64,000 bases of DNA from Tetracladium setigerum (GCA_031472005.1 PZJY01000008.1:1612001-1676000); one strand, 5' to 3'. Shown: positions 24,301 through 37,719, counted from the first letter of the stretch. Made by a program: numbers and translations. Notes: generated from the sequence alone by a model not told the origin.

Positions 24301-26528
24301 CGGTGATAGTAAATGCAGTTGTGAGATAGGGTATGCATTCGTATAGCTCGTGAATGAATGGTCGGTTTTTTGGAATGGGTGGGTGGGTGGTGATGAGCTG
24401 ATTCAGCTGAGTATTACACACCCAGACACCCCTTCTAGAGCAGAAAGGTGCATGGTATTGTAAGGTTTACCCAAGTTTTGAGGCTGATGTTATTCCATGG
24501 TTGATGGAGATAAGTCGGTGATAGATGTGAAAGGGGAGTTAATGAACGAAAAGGGGAATCGAATAGTGAGAAAGAAAGGGTGGGGGCGATTTCCAGGTGA
24601 TCTTTGTTGATCACTTCGAGGATATGTAAGATGATATGTATGTATATCCATACCAAGGAAGAGCTTTCGTGATTAATAACAAAGGAAAGGGTGTGCTCAT
24701 AAGGGTGTTTCCGGAGGAGATATACGAGCGCTTCTCACAAGCGAAACTACAGTACAGTCAGTATTCTCTCATTTCTCAATGAATTTACAAAATAATTTGA
24801 TAACGAGAATAATTGCATTTCATATTCTAGACATCCTCTATTATTCAATTATGCAATATAGTAATCTCTTCCCTATCGGAAATATTGGGTGGAAATTAAT
24901 TCTACCAAGCCAAGCCAGCCAGCCCATTTCTCCAGGGTTCTCCGCGCACGCCGATCGATCTTGCAGGTCACAGCTCGCCGCATTTACGCATGCACCACAT
25001 ACCCACCACACACACACTCACACACACCAACCAACAGCAACCAACGGCAACCAACTATGGCTGCTCAAGCAAGCAACGATCACGAAAGAATAGCGAGACA
25101 AACCAGACCACCGCCCTTCCGGTCAGGCCGAACACATACACCCTCTGTCTTGGATTTCACAGAGCTAAAGCTTTCCATGCCTGCTGCGCGTGCAAGTAAC
25201 ACGAGGTTCATTCGGGATGGATGGAGGTGAATGCTCAGCTTGCGGGTTGCTGCTGATAGGGTTGGGCTGCTGGTGTGCATAGTGTATGCCAACTGGAGGG
25301 GTAAAGAGAGAGAGAGAGAAAGAGAGGGAGAGACGCCACGAAAAGCAGTATGGGGCCATTATTCGCCAAACAGAGATGCAGATGCTCAGGAGTAGTGAAA
25401 CTGATGGGTGGATGTGCCGCTGCCCTTCCTTGCCTTTCGAAGTGGAACGAGTCCATTCCCATCATCCCATATCAGAGACAAGTCGTGCATCTTGCATTAC
25501 AGAAACTAATCCTCAGGGACCAGGCGTCCCGACGAAAGCTGCATGTGCATGAAGGGAGCCGTGCATACATCGAGGCCGGCGAGGCCAAAGTGTTTACCGT
25601 CTCTAGTCACCGGATAGGCTGCCACCATCCTTCACGTCCTCGCCCTTCTCGCATTCATTCACGAAATCCCCAATAATCCCCCAATCGGTGCATACTTTTA
25701 CTTTACGTTCATGCATCTCAATATGCACTCGAATCTGATAGCCAGCTGGCTAAATGCACTTGCTATGCAGTGTACGGGCATGATGCATTCAGCTAGCCCA
25801 CTCTTCCCCTTTCGTTCGTATCAAAACGCCTTTTATTTGTTTTTGTGTTTCTCACTCTCTGCTTTTGACTTCTTGCTATTATTTACGCTCGTCTGCCATT
25901 ATATGCGGTCTGTTTACGAGCCGGTGTGTGTGTGTGCGCGTGTGTGTGCGAAGGTGGGCGAATATCTGATTCATAATCTTGCACCCACCCACACACACAA
26001 CCCTTCTTTCCTTTCCATGGCTGACAGAGGGCGCAATCAACTGACTTGCCGTCCCTCACTCTGACCCCTCCATCGCGACAAAAGTTGGTGGGTTGATCTG
26101 CTGAAGTTGGCAGCGATCAGAAACTAGGCTACGCTTTTTTGCCGTACATTTGTTATCAGTCGGCCGGTGTGCGCCCTGTGTGACTCGTGGGTGTGACTCG
26201 TAAGGAGAGGTGTCGATGGTGATGTATATATTTACACCGCCTCGCTCCGACATTCCGAGTTTCTTCTCTCTCCTCCCCTCTTCTGTTCTCTATTTCTTTG
26301 GGTGCGATCTGGAATTCACGTTCGTTCACGATTTTCTTCTTTTCTTTTCAGAACTGAAGGAATACTTGTTCTTGTTGAAAGTACTTACTGGTCGATCAAA
26401 TTGTCGAAAGAAGACCGGCCTTGAGCCGGACTGGGAAGGAAGAGATATAGCGCTCACTCATTATCTCCTCACATCCAAACTCACACATTATTCCTCTCAC
26501 CCCAACAACACAAACACAACCCGTCAAA
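21328..26528. other. 5.2 kb gene-free region
   Basis: No open frame with a recognisable domain, codon bias or splice pattern. It is AT-rich with many short homopurine and homopyrimidine runs, GTAC/GTATG-rich stretches near 22850-23110, a GA-rich tract at about 25306-25335 and CA-rich segments near 25000-25030. A 58-codon frame begins at 25057 but has no support. It may contain the long 3' region of ACC1, the leader of the gene at 26529, or a non-coding transcript; none can be shown from sequence. Confidence 0.5.
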
Positions 26529-27597
26529 ATGCCTTTCAACGAACTCAAACACCGCCCCTCCTCACCCCCACCATCGTGCACCTCACCCACACCAATACCC
26601 ACCCCCGCAACAACCTGACACAAACAAACCCCTCCCACCCAAGCCTGCTGATTTCGACCTCGACCTCGACATCATTGATGCCAACCCCATCTCATTCTTC
26701 CTCACTGTTGCCACCCCTGAAGATGACGACGACGAATCCATTGACTACTTCGAAGGCGACGACTATGATCTCGACAATGATGTCTTTGATGAAGATCTCA
26801 GTGCCGGCATTGAAGGCAGTGAGGAGGATCTGAGAGCAAAGGAAGTGAGGGAGGTCTCGCCTAGTAGTTTACAGAGGGAGACCCTTAGCGCCACTGCTAG
26901 TGCTCTTGTAGGTCTTGGAGGCGAAGAAGCAAAGGCCGATCTGGATCAGCGACCGTTATTAGACCGTGACTTCGAAGATGATGTCGTAGACAGCGAAGTG
27001 GAATTTGGATTCGCCATGCCCTTGAGCCTGAAGGATTTCGTCGGCAGAGCTGGTGTTGCGCAAAAGGGTGTGATCACCTCGATGGTCACAGCATCAAGGG
27101 ATCTAGACGATGGCCGCTCCTCAAGAACAGGATATCACATCCCTTCTCCATCATCCTCTCCACCTTCCCGCTCGCGAGCCTTCGGTTTCGACATCCCAGA
27201 ATACAAACCCAAACTCGACTCTACGACCAGCATTCACTCCAGCAACAAAGACCGAGGTCGCGGCCGCGTCAAGCTCAACTCATCCGTCAATTCAGCCAAC
27301 TCGGTTAACTGGGGAGCAAAGCCAATGTCGACGGCTTACCTGGCTACGTCGCCACCGAGGAGGACGTCCAGTTTGAGTCCAAAACCAAGGAAGCCAGTTA
27401 GTTGGAGGGTGCCTTCGCGAGCTATTTGGAGGATTGATGAGGAGGTTGGCGAGGTGGCTGTCTTAAGTAGTAGTGCACCTGCTTTGAGTGGTGATGGTGG
27501 TGTGAGTGGGATTTTGAAGAATGGGAATGGTGGGAATGTGAGGGAAGCCGAGGTGAAGAAGGTTAAGAAGCAGGTCAGATGGGCGGATTTCGAATGA
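26529..27597 (+). CDS. Uncharacterised acidic protein, probable frameshift near the start
   Basis: I do not recognise a family. From ATG 26529 (CAAA before it) the frame reads MPFNELKHRPSSP and a Pro-rich stretch, then hits a stop at about 26616. A long open frame one base further continues from the Pro-rich stretch to 27597. It encodes an acidic block (TPEDDDDESIDYFEGDDYDLDNDV, given here in parts: DDDDES and EGDDYDLDND), Ser/Arg-rich and Pro-rich stretches, and ends KKVKKQVRWADFE. One extra base, most easily in the C5 run near 26600, would join the parts into about 355 aa. If the upstream part is not coding, the first in-frame Met would be at about 27016. KQVRW fits the RVxF docking consensus for protein phosphatase 1. 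No signal peptide or membrane segment is seen. Confidence 0.6.
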
Positions 27598-30022
27598 TTG
27601 ATTTAATTGGGCTGAGGACCTAGATTGAATGGTGGGAAAAGGGATGGATTGAAAGGGATGGATTGAAAGGGATGGATTGAAAGGGATGGAAAGGGAGGTC
27701 AAATTGATACACACATACATCTTGCATTTGCATCTGCATTGGGCGGCGTTTGGGCTATTCTGCATAGGCATAGGATGGGTTGGTGGGCATGGCAGGGCAG
27801 GCACATCTATCTGTCAATGGATGGATAGATGATAGGACCTCCCTCGCAGGGACGAATGCATCATGGGGGCAATGGGCAACAAGATTGAAACGACACAACA
27901 TATACCCATGGGAATGCAACAATCACAAGAAGCAACAAGGGCAGGATTTTTCACCCTCATACACGCAGGATATCATCATTGTTTTCACATTTAACTGCAT
28001 TTTTCCTTTTTACTTTTTTTCGGCTAGCATTTTCATGGTAACTGGGTTGGGTGGCGCATTGTCTAGCATTTACAACATATTTTCTTTCATTTATTTCTTT
28101 CTTTCCTTTCATCATTGACTGGCTGGAGGGACTTAGGAGCTATGGGCTAGGAGACTGGGTCTTCTTTTCGATTTTACTTTTTGTTTTACTTTACTTACTC
28201 CATCAGAGAGCTTTATATAACACAAGATTTTCCTCGCTTCACAGCAAATATTATTAACAACAACAACAACAATCACTACTTTGGTTTTGTTTCATTTGAA
28301 TTGGGTGGTTTTGGTGTGTGTGTGCGTGTGTGCGTGTGTGCGTTAGTTGGGTTTGGGCTTTATTGTGTGAAATCGGCGGGGTGGGGTGAAGTGAAGTGAG
28401 GGAGGGGCGGGAGTATTATATATGAAGGACAGATTGACCAGGACGGACTTGGTGGGATGACGGAATGATCAAGGGAACATGGATGATGGCATGATGGGAT
28501 ATTGATACACTCGTTTGATGGATACAAACATACCTAAATAAATTTAGCTTGGGACAGAGAAATATGATGCGTGTCCCAACAAACACACCTATGTTCTTTA
28601 AATTGCTGATGTGAGATGAACTTTTTGGTAGATTTTCAAATTTGTCTTTTCCAAGTCAAAATTTTGAAGATATTGTAAGAGGCCCCTCCTCTCTATTCCT
28701 TGGATCCTTTTTTGGAGGGAGTGGGGGTCACTCCTTCTTTCACTGAGCTCACAGTATCCTAAAGCCCCATTCATCATTCCGTTGTTTCCAACACAAATCC
28801 ACCTCCCTGGATATAAAAATCAATTTCCCATTTCATTTACGAGGGTGACTTCCTTATCTGGGGACCAAGTCACTGCCTGCTAGTTTTGCTGCGCCGTTTG
28901 CTATTGCGCGTCCCATAACTCTGACGTGACTTCTCGATTACGTATCTATCTTTCGATAGGTATCTTTCCAAGTCTATGCATCTATCTGTGCCGAGAAACA
29001 AGAGATTGAAAATGCGAGACATAACACGTGGAAGTGGGATGACGAACACGGTTTGGTATTCGCGTCGTCGGAACTAATAAAGAGTGAGAAGGTAGAGCTT
29101 GAATTTTGTTTGGAGGCCAAAACCTTAGAGGAAGGAGAGAGAGAGAGGGGCGAAATATTTGCTCAAGAGACTTTTCGTATCTCGTGATAGACGAGAAGAA
29201 AAGTACGGGAATGGAACATGCACGTTCTGGTATTCGTATACTTGAGTGAAGGAGGGCTGAAGGATTGTCCGTTACGAGATTCCCGTCTCTGTTAATGGAT
29301 GACTCATGATGATAGTATAAATATCTAGGCGTATCTAACATATGACTGATTCCTGAGACATTCTTTTCCTTCTGCCTGAAATCCAAATGAATGACTGCGA
29401 TGTTGTTCGCGGAATGTTCTGGCTGCTTGGCAAGATTTGTGGTCTACGCGTTCACTTTACCGCGACCGCTTTTACCGGCCATGTTTCTTTTTTTACTTCA
29501 GTATTGTTAGTTCATTGACAATTAGATTCTTTTATGTGTGTGTTTGGGGATACTTTTGGCTTGCCTGGAGTGCTGGAAGTGTGGAGTGGTCAAGTGATGT
29601 GGTTGGATTTGTAAAACCAGCACATGCAGCAGCCTGGAGCCTCACTTCAAAAACTTTATCACAATGGATAAATAATACTTTGGTACGCTTCGCTCCATGT
29701 TTTACATGTATATGACGTTCCATACTCGTGTTGATATCATATCCAAGCAGTGTGTTCTCGTCGTCTCTGACCACACTCATTGAAAATGAGAATACTTCAT
29801 CATACATGACTTCCAAGCTCTCGAGGGCTGGAGACAATCATTCACTCGTGGAGTGGCCAAAATTCAAACCGAAGTTAGTAACAACCCAAGTAACTCGCAA
29901 TGTCGTTCCCGTGATCAGAACACAGAGAGTACAAAGCTCCTAGAAGCTGTCAAGAATCACCCGCGAGCGGAATTCTGCACCTTGATAGGTAAGACTTACA
30001 TTCTGCAGGCCAAAAAATACAC
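27598..30022. other. Intergenic with simple repeats
   Basis: No supported gene. It contains a 14-bp tandem repeat at 27641-27692 and a TGTGCG-type run at about 28313-28343; the rest is AT-rich single-copy-looking DNA with nothing recognised. Confidence 0.55.
27641..27692. repeat. 14-bp tandem repeat (GGGATGGATTGAAA)
   Basis: Three exact copies and one partial copy in direct tandem starting 43 bp after the stop of the preceding gene, so probably inside its 3' untranslated region. Confidence 0.9.
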
Positions 30023-31284
30023 TCATGTATTTGCCAACCCAGAACGAGATGCCAACTTTGACTCGACACTTTCCACTTCCTGTTCACTCAGCAAACTTCG
30101 CCATCTAAACACCATATCACCCCTCACAACATTGTGGACAAAGATCCGCCCAGTCATTACCTGCTCAAGTGACCAAAGTCCCAGCGCAAACAGACGTTTC
30201 ATATCCCATAGCGCAATTCCATATCGCCGAAAAAAATGAATAGGCACGCCTTTAATTGGCGACAGGATGTGTCCGCTAAGATATGAATACACGAAAAGTA
30301 CACCGGGGGCCATACGACGCAGGTAATTGGCGCTCTCCTCCCAATCAACTGTCAGGTCTGCAGGAATCTTCTGATCAATTTTTGGCATGTCGGACCAGTA
30401 ATTCGTCATGTCCTGTGGAGATGGTAAAGATCGGAAGGGGAATTGGTCTAGAGAAGGAACAATTGCGTTGTTGATGTTGTTACTACTCTGATGAGCAGCA
30501 TATTGATCTTTGACTTTTTGTTCTACAAGCCAATTAAAAACAGTTGTGACCTCCTCGAGCTCGTTCCGCCGAAGCTTTCCAGTGGATCCGCCTGCGTCGG
30601 TGTAAAATTCAATCGTATTCATTGTGACCAAGCTTGTGATATCTGATATCGGCCATGAAAGTTGAGAGCAAGCTCTTTGCAAGTCGCTGTGCGTCTGTAT
30701 TCGCCATAGCGCACGGCAAACGCGATAGAATTCGACCTCTGAAGGGGTCCCGAATTGAGGGGCTGGTATGACCGACCCTCTGGCCGTTCTTGCCACGAGC
30801 AGCAGTTCATTACGGTATAACGAAAGCTCTTGTCAACGAGCTCGCGAGGTTGCATAGTCATGCATTGTTGGATGAGTGACTTGAGACAGTAAGGTGTGAT
30901 AACAGACTCTATCACACTTGAGAGTGCAAGTATGGCGCGTAAAACCTGAATTGAAGGATTGCTTGAAATTGGTAAACGCTTTCCAGGCGTGCAAGGGTAC
31001 GGGGCAAAATCATGAAGTGTATCCCCGGGGACAGCACCAGAACGAATCAGAATTGTAAGTTTAATTCCTTTCTGTATCTCCTCTGGTACCGTTGCCTCCA
31101 ACACAAAGTCGAAAATCTCGCGAATACAGCCATTGATGAAAGCATTTGCTGCAGATGATGCCTTGCTGAAGTTGTGGAGGGTAGGCAGAGTCGTCAATTT
31201 GAGGATTTGTATAAGCGTCTCCGGAGGTAGTGTGATCGTTGTAGGTTTGTCTGTCTTGCTACGAATTCTTTTGTGGAGCAACAT
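30023..31284 (-). CDS. F-box-like uncharacterised protein, one apparent frameshift
   Basis: The frame opens at ATG 31284 with basic residues, then TTITLPPETLIQILKLTTLP, which resembles the first helix of an F-box, followed by HNFSKASSAANAF. Reading in this frame continues to about ELVDK near 30835. A second frame then takes over with RNELLLVARTARGS and runs to the stop at 30023 through FYRVCRALWRIQTHSDLQRA, FGTPSEVEFY and KGVPIHFFRRYGIALWDMKR. One missing base between about 30820 and 30837 joins the two into 420 aa. The layout is like the many lineage-expanded F-box-like proteins of Leotiomycetes. There is no intron with usable sites at the junction. Function and partners are unknown; the F-box call is weak. 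Confidence 0.6.
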
Positions 31285-33540
31285 GATCTCAATTACAGCG
31301 TTTCAAAGGATACACCTGGCTGAGTAGCTCTTTTGTGGTGTCGACACTTATCGGAAGACGAGGCAGGCTGTGAGATACAAACGATTACCAAACTTAAGGG
31401 TTACGACTCTTGATTCTTGTAATGTCTAGAGTACCTGTAGGTAGCTAGGAGGAAGTGGTCGGAATCCAGATGTAAAGGAGAAATGCTGAGTCAGCGACAC
31501 CACACCCCGTGACCTACCTGCTCTTTGTGTTGTTTCGTGTACCTTTTGATAACCACCTGAAAGAGAGACACAAGTAATTGAGCTCAGGCTATTGAAGCAA
31601 TGTACGTAAAATGTCCATATCCAATCCCAAAAAACCGTCTAAATTCCCACCTCCACAGAAAGCAATTTATTTTCGGGGTAACGGCACCTCCGCATCCCCA
31701 TCTTCTAGCTCCGGATGTTTGAACCCGAAGATCATTCGACTTTCTGTACAAGAATATGAAGTTTGCATATTTGGGAAATAGAAATTATTGTGTGATAACA
31801 ATTACAATTATCTTGTCTTGTCTTGGTCATCCTCCTGCTGGATATTGGACTTCTTACCAGTTCCTCTTGATGTTGCAAACGAGCTGATACAGCACTCTGT
31901 ATGAACTTCAATTGACTGGAAGTTTGAAATGCAATGGGTTCATGCCTCACCCGCCTAAATGCAGAAATGCAAGCACCACCTCCTCGAGAAGGGAATTGGA
32001 AGGGTTTAAGTCCGCAGAGATCAGAGGGTTGTGCTGTTCGGCAAGAGAGGAGGGCCATCTCGAGAAGCGAGGAGAAGTCGACAAGAAATGGCAACGGAAA
32101 TGCGAATGGAGCGCCTTTGAGGAGGGAAACTTCAAGTGGCATACCGGGACTGACTTATGATCAGGCTGGGAGACCGGTGTGAGTTTATTTTCTTACTTTG
32201 AGGAAGTTTGGAAGAGTTGCTTTGCTATGATGTGTAGAAATGATTATGCCTGCCCCCGTGTGGTGATGGCAGCATGGTTTGAATGATAGGGAATCCGCTA
32301 ATGACTTATTGGCGAGTGCAGATGGAGAGAGGAGAATTCGATACGAGTTGAACATCGAGAGACACGATAGGCTTGGGAAATATTCGAAAGAGGTTGTGGC
32401 TGGAATGGAGAAGAATTTGATACAAATTGAGCATAGGGAGGGGAGGTAATTTAGGGAAATATTACAGGGAACTTACGACAGAACTTGATAGTCAATATTG
32501 GGGATAGAAGGAAATAGTAACACTTAATGGGAACATGTTGTGACGGAATTGAGAAGCGGAATGTGGCTACCAGATTGGCTTTGATGAGAGATATGTGAAG
32601 ACTTGCAGCGTCAACAAGAAGTAAGACCTGTCAATTGACTTCACTGTCAAGAGATATTCTGGAATAATATTCAAAAGAAGATAAATGAAAGCCAATTATG
32701 AGAGACAAAGGACAAACGAACTGTACACACACCCAAAGACGGTCACGTGCTCATACATACTCCGCACTCAGAAGAGAGTGCGGCCGGCTTGACTACCATC
32801 ACTCAGTAAGCTATTTCCTCTAAGAAAATAATTCAATTGACAGAAAACGACCATTTGACTACTGGTCGTTATTATCGTCACTTGACGAAGATATCCCATA
32901 CAGGTGGTTTAGGAAGAGCACACATCGTCCTTCACCTCAGGTCACGCGCAAGGTCCGAATTCCGCAAATGACCTCATCCGAATTCCTCCTACATCTCTCA
33001 AACTTTCCCAACAATACTTCGGAGTATTTCAAAGTAAGATTTCATCCTCTTCCAATCCAAACATGCACCTTGCTGACCAGGGACATACTAGCCTTTGCCG
33101 TGGTTGCAACCATCACAAACCGTTCTTTCCGCACGCTCTTTTTGGCGGAAAAGCCTTGATGTTTAATTCTTCGATTCGCGTTGGTAGTTTTCCGAAGTTC
33201 GTTGATGCGGGTTTCTTGAAATGGGCAATATTTCTCACCCGGCACTCGGCCGAGCTGCGATGTTTGATAGACCGAGGTGGGTACGAGTCGCTGGTGCAAG
33301 CCCCCATATTCCACCGATTGGACATGAAGAGCGTTAACTATTTTCAAAGCCTCCTAGCCCATGAGTATTGACAAACAAAAACCAATCCATACCTTCTAAA
33401 CCCGCGCGTATTGACTGAAAAATAACGACCATCGGTTAGCATATGACTCAGGCATCCATCACGTAGAAAACAACCTCCAAGAAGCTGGATAACTTTATTT
33501 GTTTGCATTCGGTCTATAGTTCTATGTGTAAAGCTTTCTT
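31285..33540. other. Intergenic; one weak small frame
   Basis: Mostly nothing recognised. A frame at 31964-32182 (MQAPPPREGNWKGLSPQRSE to AGRPV) is compositionally protein-like and its end overlaps a donor-like GTGAGT, so it may be a gene remnant or an exon of an unannotated gene. I could not join it to anything. Confidence 0.4.
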
Positions 33541-34665
33541 CTAACAGTTGCTTAGGCCAAAACCTCTCCTCAGTACATCTTGATGAGGGTAATCGTTTGC
33601 TCGCTCGCTCGCAATCTCGTACTTCTCTTCTCTACACTTCGACAACATCATCTGACTTCCAACGCTCCAAGGATTTTGCCATCCGTATAGTCCCATCCCT
33701 GAACCAAAGGGCTCCTTAATTGGTGGTGCATCTTCGAATTCGCCGAGAGCGCCCATAAATGTGTGAAATGATGGTTGAGGACCCCAGCCTGGGTTTGCTG
33801 GGTAGCCTGAGTCTCTTCCGAGAATTGGGCTATTGCTGGCAATTTCTGAAAGTACAGGTGCTCCTATCGGCCATGTGTCTTCGTATAATGTGTCGAGTTC
33901 TGCGCTGGGACTTTGTGATTCGGATTGCAAACTTGAGTCGTGGTCTGAGTATGATGATGAGGATGTGGTCGGTGAGAGAATTGGGTTTCCATTGGCCTGG
34001 TACCATGGACTTCGGTGTTCCTCCTCAGAGTGTAATTGTGGTTCGGATTTTGAGTATATTTGTTGTTGTCTGTTGGTATCTACCACAATTGTGGAGCGTG
34101 CCGAGTCGACTCGTGACATCGACACAGGAGAAGGAGGGAGAGCAGTCAGAATTTGTTGGGAAGCCGACATCTTTCTTTCGATTTCCGAAGTCTTGGAGTC
34201 CTTTCGTTCCGAAGTTTTGTTTATCATCCTCCTCTTGTTTCCCATTTCTTGAGTGTATGACGGCCGTCTCGCGTTGACAATTTTGCCATCGGTGTCTCTC
34301 CAAAGTCTCTTTCTGGTCGCCAAAACACCCAATCCCTCACCACCGGCCTCATCGTCCTTCTCCTTGTGGCGAGACATGTGTCTGTCTATGGAGAAGAATA
34401 ATTAGCCACATGCTTGAGTGCGTAACGTGGGACAGAACTCACCAAGCAGGTCGCGGCGACGGAAGTGCGCACTGCATCTCAGACACGTATTGTTCCCATC
34501 CTTGTGGTTCAATGCATGTCGGTGCAAATGCTCTGATCTGGAAAATGACTTTCCGCAGTTTGGGTGACTGCAGCCGAACTTCTTCTTGATTCCATCGGAC
34601 GAATTTTTTGAACTCGATGTCGAGGAACTGGAAATCGAGCCGGATCTTAGAGTGCTTGGAGCCAT
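33541..34665 (-). CDS. C2H2 zinc-finger transcription factor
   Basis: Predicted nuclear DNA-binding regulator of 355 aa. Exons are 34665-34443 and 34385-33541; intron 34386-34442 (GTGAGT donor, TTCTCCATAG acceptor) splits the second finger and restores it as RRRDLL|DRHMSRH. Ser-rich residues 1-25 are followed by two adjacent C2H2 fingers: CSHPNCGKSFSRSEHLHRH (C-x4-C-x12-H-x3-4-H) and CLRCSAHFRRRDLLDRHMSRH (C-x2-C type). This N-terminal pair of fingers, with a long low-complexity Ser/Pro/Gln C-terminus, is common in filamentous ascomycetes. The C-terminal part carries LPPSPVSMSR and several acidic/aromatic short segments but no fungal-specific TF domain. Target genes are unknown. Confidence 0.85.
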
Positions 34666-37600
34666 GGTGAATCGTCAATCAAGGGATGGGGGAATAGTGA
34701 TTATTGGAAGCTTTGCTTGATTACTGTGACTGTACTCTGGCTTGCTGTTGCTGTTGGAAAAAGAAATTTGGGGAAGGAGGGGTCAAACGAGGCATGGGAG
34801 GAGGGCATAAGTATATCAAGCGGAAAGCCGAACCCACCAGTCCACACAAGCTCTGCCCCTCGTGGAGACCCTCATGGCAGCCACCGATGATCGGTGATTT
34901 TAACCGGTTCAAAAATGTCATGGCGTTCCATGTCCGAGTCGGGGGATGTGCTCTTGGGGGGAGACCACCTGTCAGGTTACGCGTGGAAACTGGAAAGAAG
35001 GCCGTTGAGAAGATTGCTCATTGACTCTGACGCTGCCCGTCACTTGCCTTGACTTCCCTGCACCTCGATCCTTCCTATCAATCACACTCACTCACTACTA
35101 CTGTGACTACTGTAGTCTGTATGTATGTGCGGAGGGACAGCAATGCACCGAGAGACGAACCCCCACTAGCAACTTTAGCAAGCAGCACGCCTTTCCCTCG
35201 CTCGCTTAATCTAATGCTCAACCCGAACCACCGTATCGTCTCCATTTCTCGCCTTGGAGCTTCCTAACTTGGCTACTGCTACCATGATGTGCTCAAAGCT
35301 CTGGAATTGGGCATCTGCCATTGGCGCTCTTGCGAACAGTGCCTGTCCGTTTACCGGCGTGTCACTGGTCTCAAAGCCAATTCCCCCCATCCTCTCCCCA
35401 CACAGCACGTAATTGACAGCCGATTATCCACAACACACCAGGCAGGCCCTGCACAATTACCCCTCCATGCAGAGGTCGCCTTTGGAACCCCTCCATGCTC
35501 TATCCAAGAAAGACGCCGTGGCGGTGATAACCCTTGCCCGTGGTGTCAACGGCGTCCTATGGAGCACCCTATCGGCGGATAATACTTCTTATCGCGGATC
35601 CTCTTTGTTGATGACAACTTCTTTGCTCGTTGCAAGAAGTTCGAAGCCGATGTTTTCCATGAGTCGAAGAAGCCTCTGCTGATCAGTTCAGATAATACAC
35701 TTATCGGGATGCGGCCCCGACGTCCCCTCCAATTTCGTGCATGAGCAAGGCGCCATGACCAACCAGAAGCCACCAAGAATAATCTTTAGGAGACTGACAT
35801 CCGATGGCTTTTTGCTAACCAACCTAACTTGCAAGTGTTCCCTACAAGTTTATGGGAAGTTTACCAAGATAACTCGCAACTATTGCGGCTTTTCGGTTGA
35901 TCTCCGGCTTGACTCCGCGCTTAAGAGATTGGAAGTAAACAAACAAAACCATTGATCGTTTCCCGCGCATGGTTCCAGCATTCAATTGTGCCATAACTAA
36001 CTTATCTTTTGCCGGCTTTAGGATGAGGTCCGGCATTGTGAGATTGTCGAGAGGGGTTTATGTACCCAGCCTCGCTCGACGAGTCCAATTGTTGAGGTGG
36101 TTAATCCCATGGCCCGCCTCGGTCCGCACTTCAAATCCCGACTTCGAGTCATGAAATCTTGCCGACGAGCTCTTGAGACGAGGAAAAGCTTCAAAGCTAA
36201 CCTTTAACTCGCTCCCGCCAAGACTCCATACCGCTCTTTCTGCTTACAATCTCGACACTTCTGAGTCGGAGTCTTGTCGGAGTTGAAAGCCAAAACTCAA
36301 GGAGTTGGGAACTAGGCCGTCCATCTCGGAGTTTACACCGAAGGAGCGAGTGCCAAGTGAGGGGCAAGCCTACCATCACCAGCCCGTCGTTGATTCATTC
36401 CGATAAAGGAGGAATACAGGAGGGGGCTTGTCGAGAGATGGTCTCCACTTGGAAGCGCTTCTCATAACGTTACATGTCCTGGATGAGGAAATCTTCCGTC
36501 CTCAGAAGCCGTCTCAATAGCCGACTTTTGACGAATGGGCTGGGAATCATGGGAATAATTCCATGCGCCTTGAGATCATGTGTGCAGTGCATCCTCCCGG
36601 CCTGCATAAGAAAAAAAGGATTGCTGCCTGGAAATATCAACCCAATTCCTGCCGTGTTGTTCTGGCTGCTGCTGCTGCTGCTCCTGCTGTGCGAACACGA
36701 AAGAGCTTTTCCGAATTACTAGATTCGGAAATAATACCCAGATCGCGGATACGCCATGCCTTTCCGTCGAGAGCTCCTTGGCGGTTCGGTGAGCTCCCCG
36801 TAGTCCGTGAATGTCTTTGAAAAATGTTGAGCGTCGTTCTTTTTATTGTTCAGGTCCAGAAGGTTGGAAGTAAAAACCAAAAGGTCGAGGGGGGTGCGCG
36901 TTTGTTTATGTATTCGTTGGTTTGTGCAAAAATGGGGGTCCAAGTGGCATTTTTTCTTTCTTAAGAAGACCTCCCATCCTTCTTTCCAAAGATGGGATTA
37001 TTCGAAAGTATTGTAGTTCTTGCTTTTTACTGGTAATGTTCCGAGTGGATGGATGGTGGGATGGGATGTATGGTAACACGGCATTGGCCAATATCACATC
37101 TTGCCACATTATTGCGGTGGTTTGATCGCCACGTCTGACCTCAGCAGTGCACGTTGCAAGCACGTTAATTTCCTTTTTCTTTTACTTGATCCTCATATTC
37201 CAGCATACTATATATATGATGATTATTATTCACTAATGATAGAAGTATGACGCCCTAATTCTGAGCTCCAAAATTGGTGTTTACAGTTCAAAGTTGATCT
37301 GAAAACCTTCGGCTCAAAGGCACCATTGGCCAGGGGAGTTTTTGTGCCGCGAAAACTTTGTTCTCATGTTCAGTGCAATTCTACGAGGGACTAGAAGTCA
37401 ATAGAGCTAGCCGGTGGTATTGCACCAGATTTCAAGAATTGAGAATCGGAATCATGCAGTAGAGTCAAAAAAACAGATAATTGGCTTCGGGTACAGATTT
37501 GGGCAAGCACAAGCATAAAACTCCATCTCAAATACCAAATGTGATACAGTGCTATACAATACCTGGGGAAGGGATAGTGTGTCGTGGTTTCTAGTCCTTT

Positions 37601-37719
37601 TTTCCTCCTTGGAGAGTCAGGACCGTCGCCCCTCCTTTTCTGCCTGTTATCTAGTGCAGGATGCCAACATAGTAGTCCAGCCTGATTATAAAAACTTTAT
37701 ACAAGGTTTGACTAGCAGA
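34666..37719. other. 3 kb intergenic region
   Basis: No supported gene. A CTG-type triplet run lies at about 36665-36690. The short frames lack domains. No terminal repeats or transposase motifs were recognised, though an eroded transposable element cannot be excluded by eye. Confidence 0.5.

Noticed and set aside
25057..25230. 58-codon frame starting MAAQASNDHERIARQ
   Set aside because: No splice sites that extend it, no domain, and surrounding DNA is repeat-rich non-coding sequence.
30619..30796. The frame beginning MARTARGS at 30796 as a second histone H3-like tail
   Set aside because: Only the first four letters agree by chance; it is the interior of the F-box-like gene (LLLVARTARGS) and matches H3 no further.
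34666..37719. Transposable element remnants in the 3 kb gap
   Set aside because: No terminal repeats, target duplications, reverse transcriptase or DDE motifs could be seen by eye; only a repeat library search could revive this.
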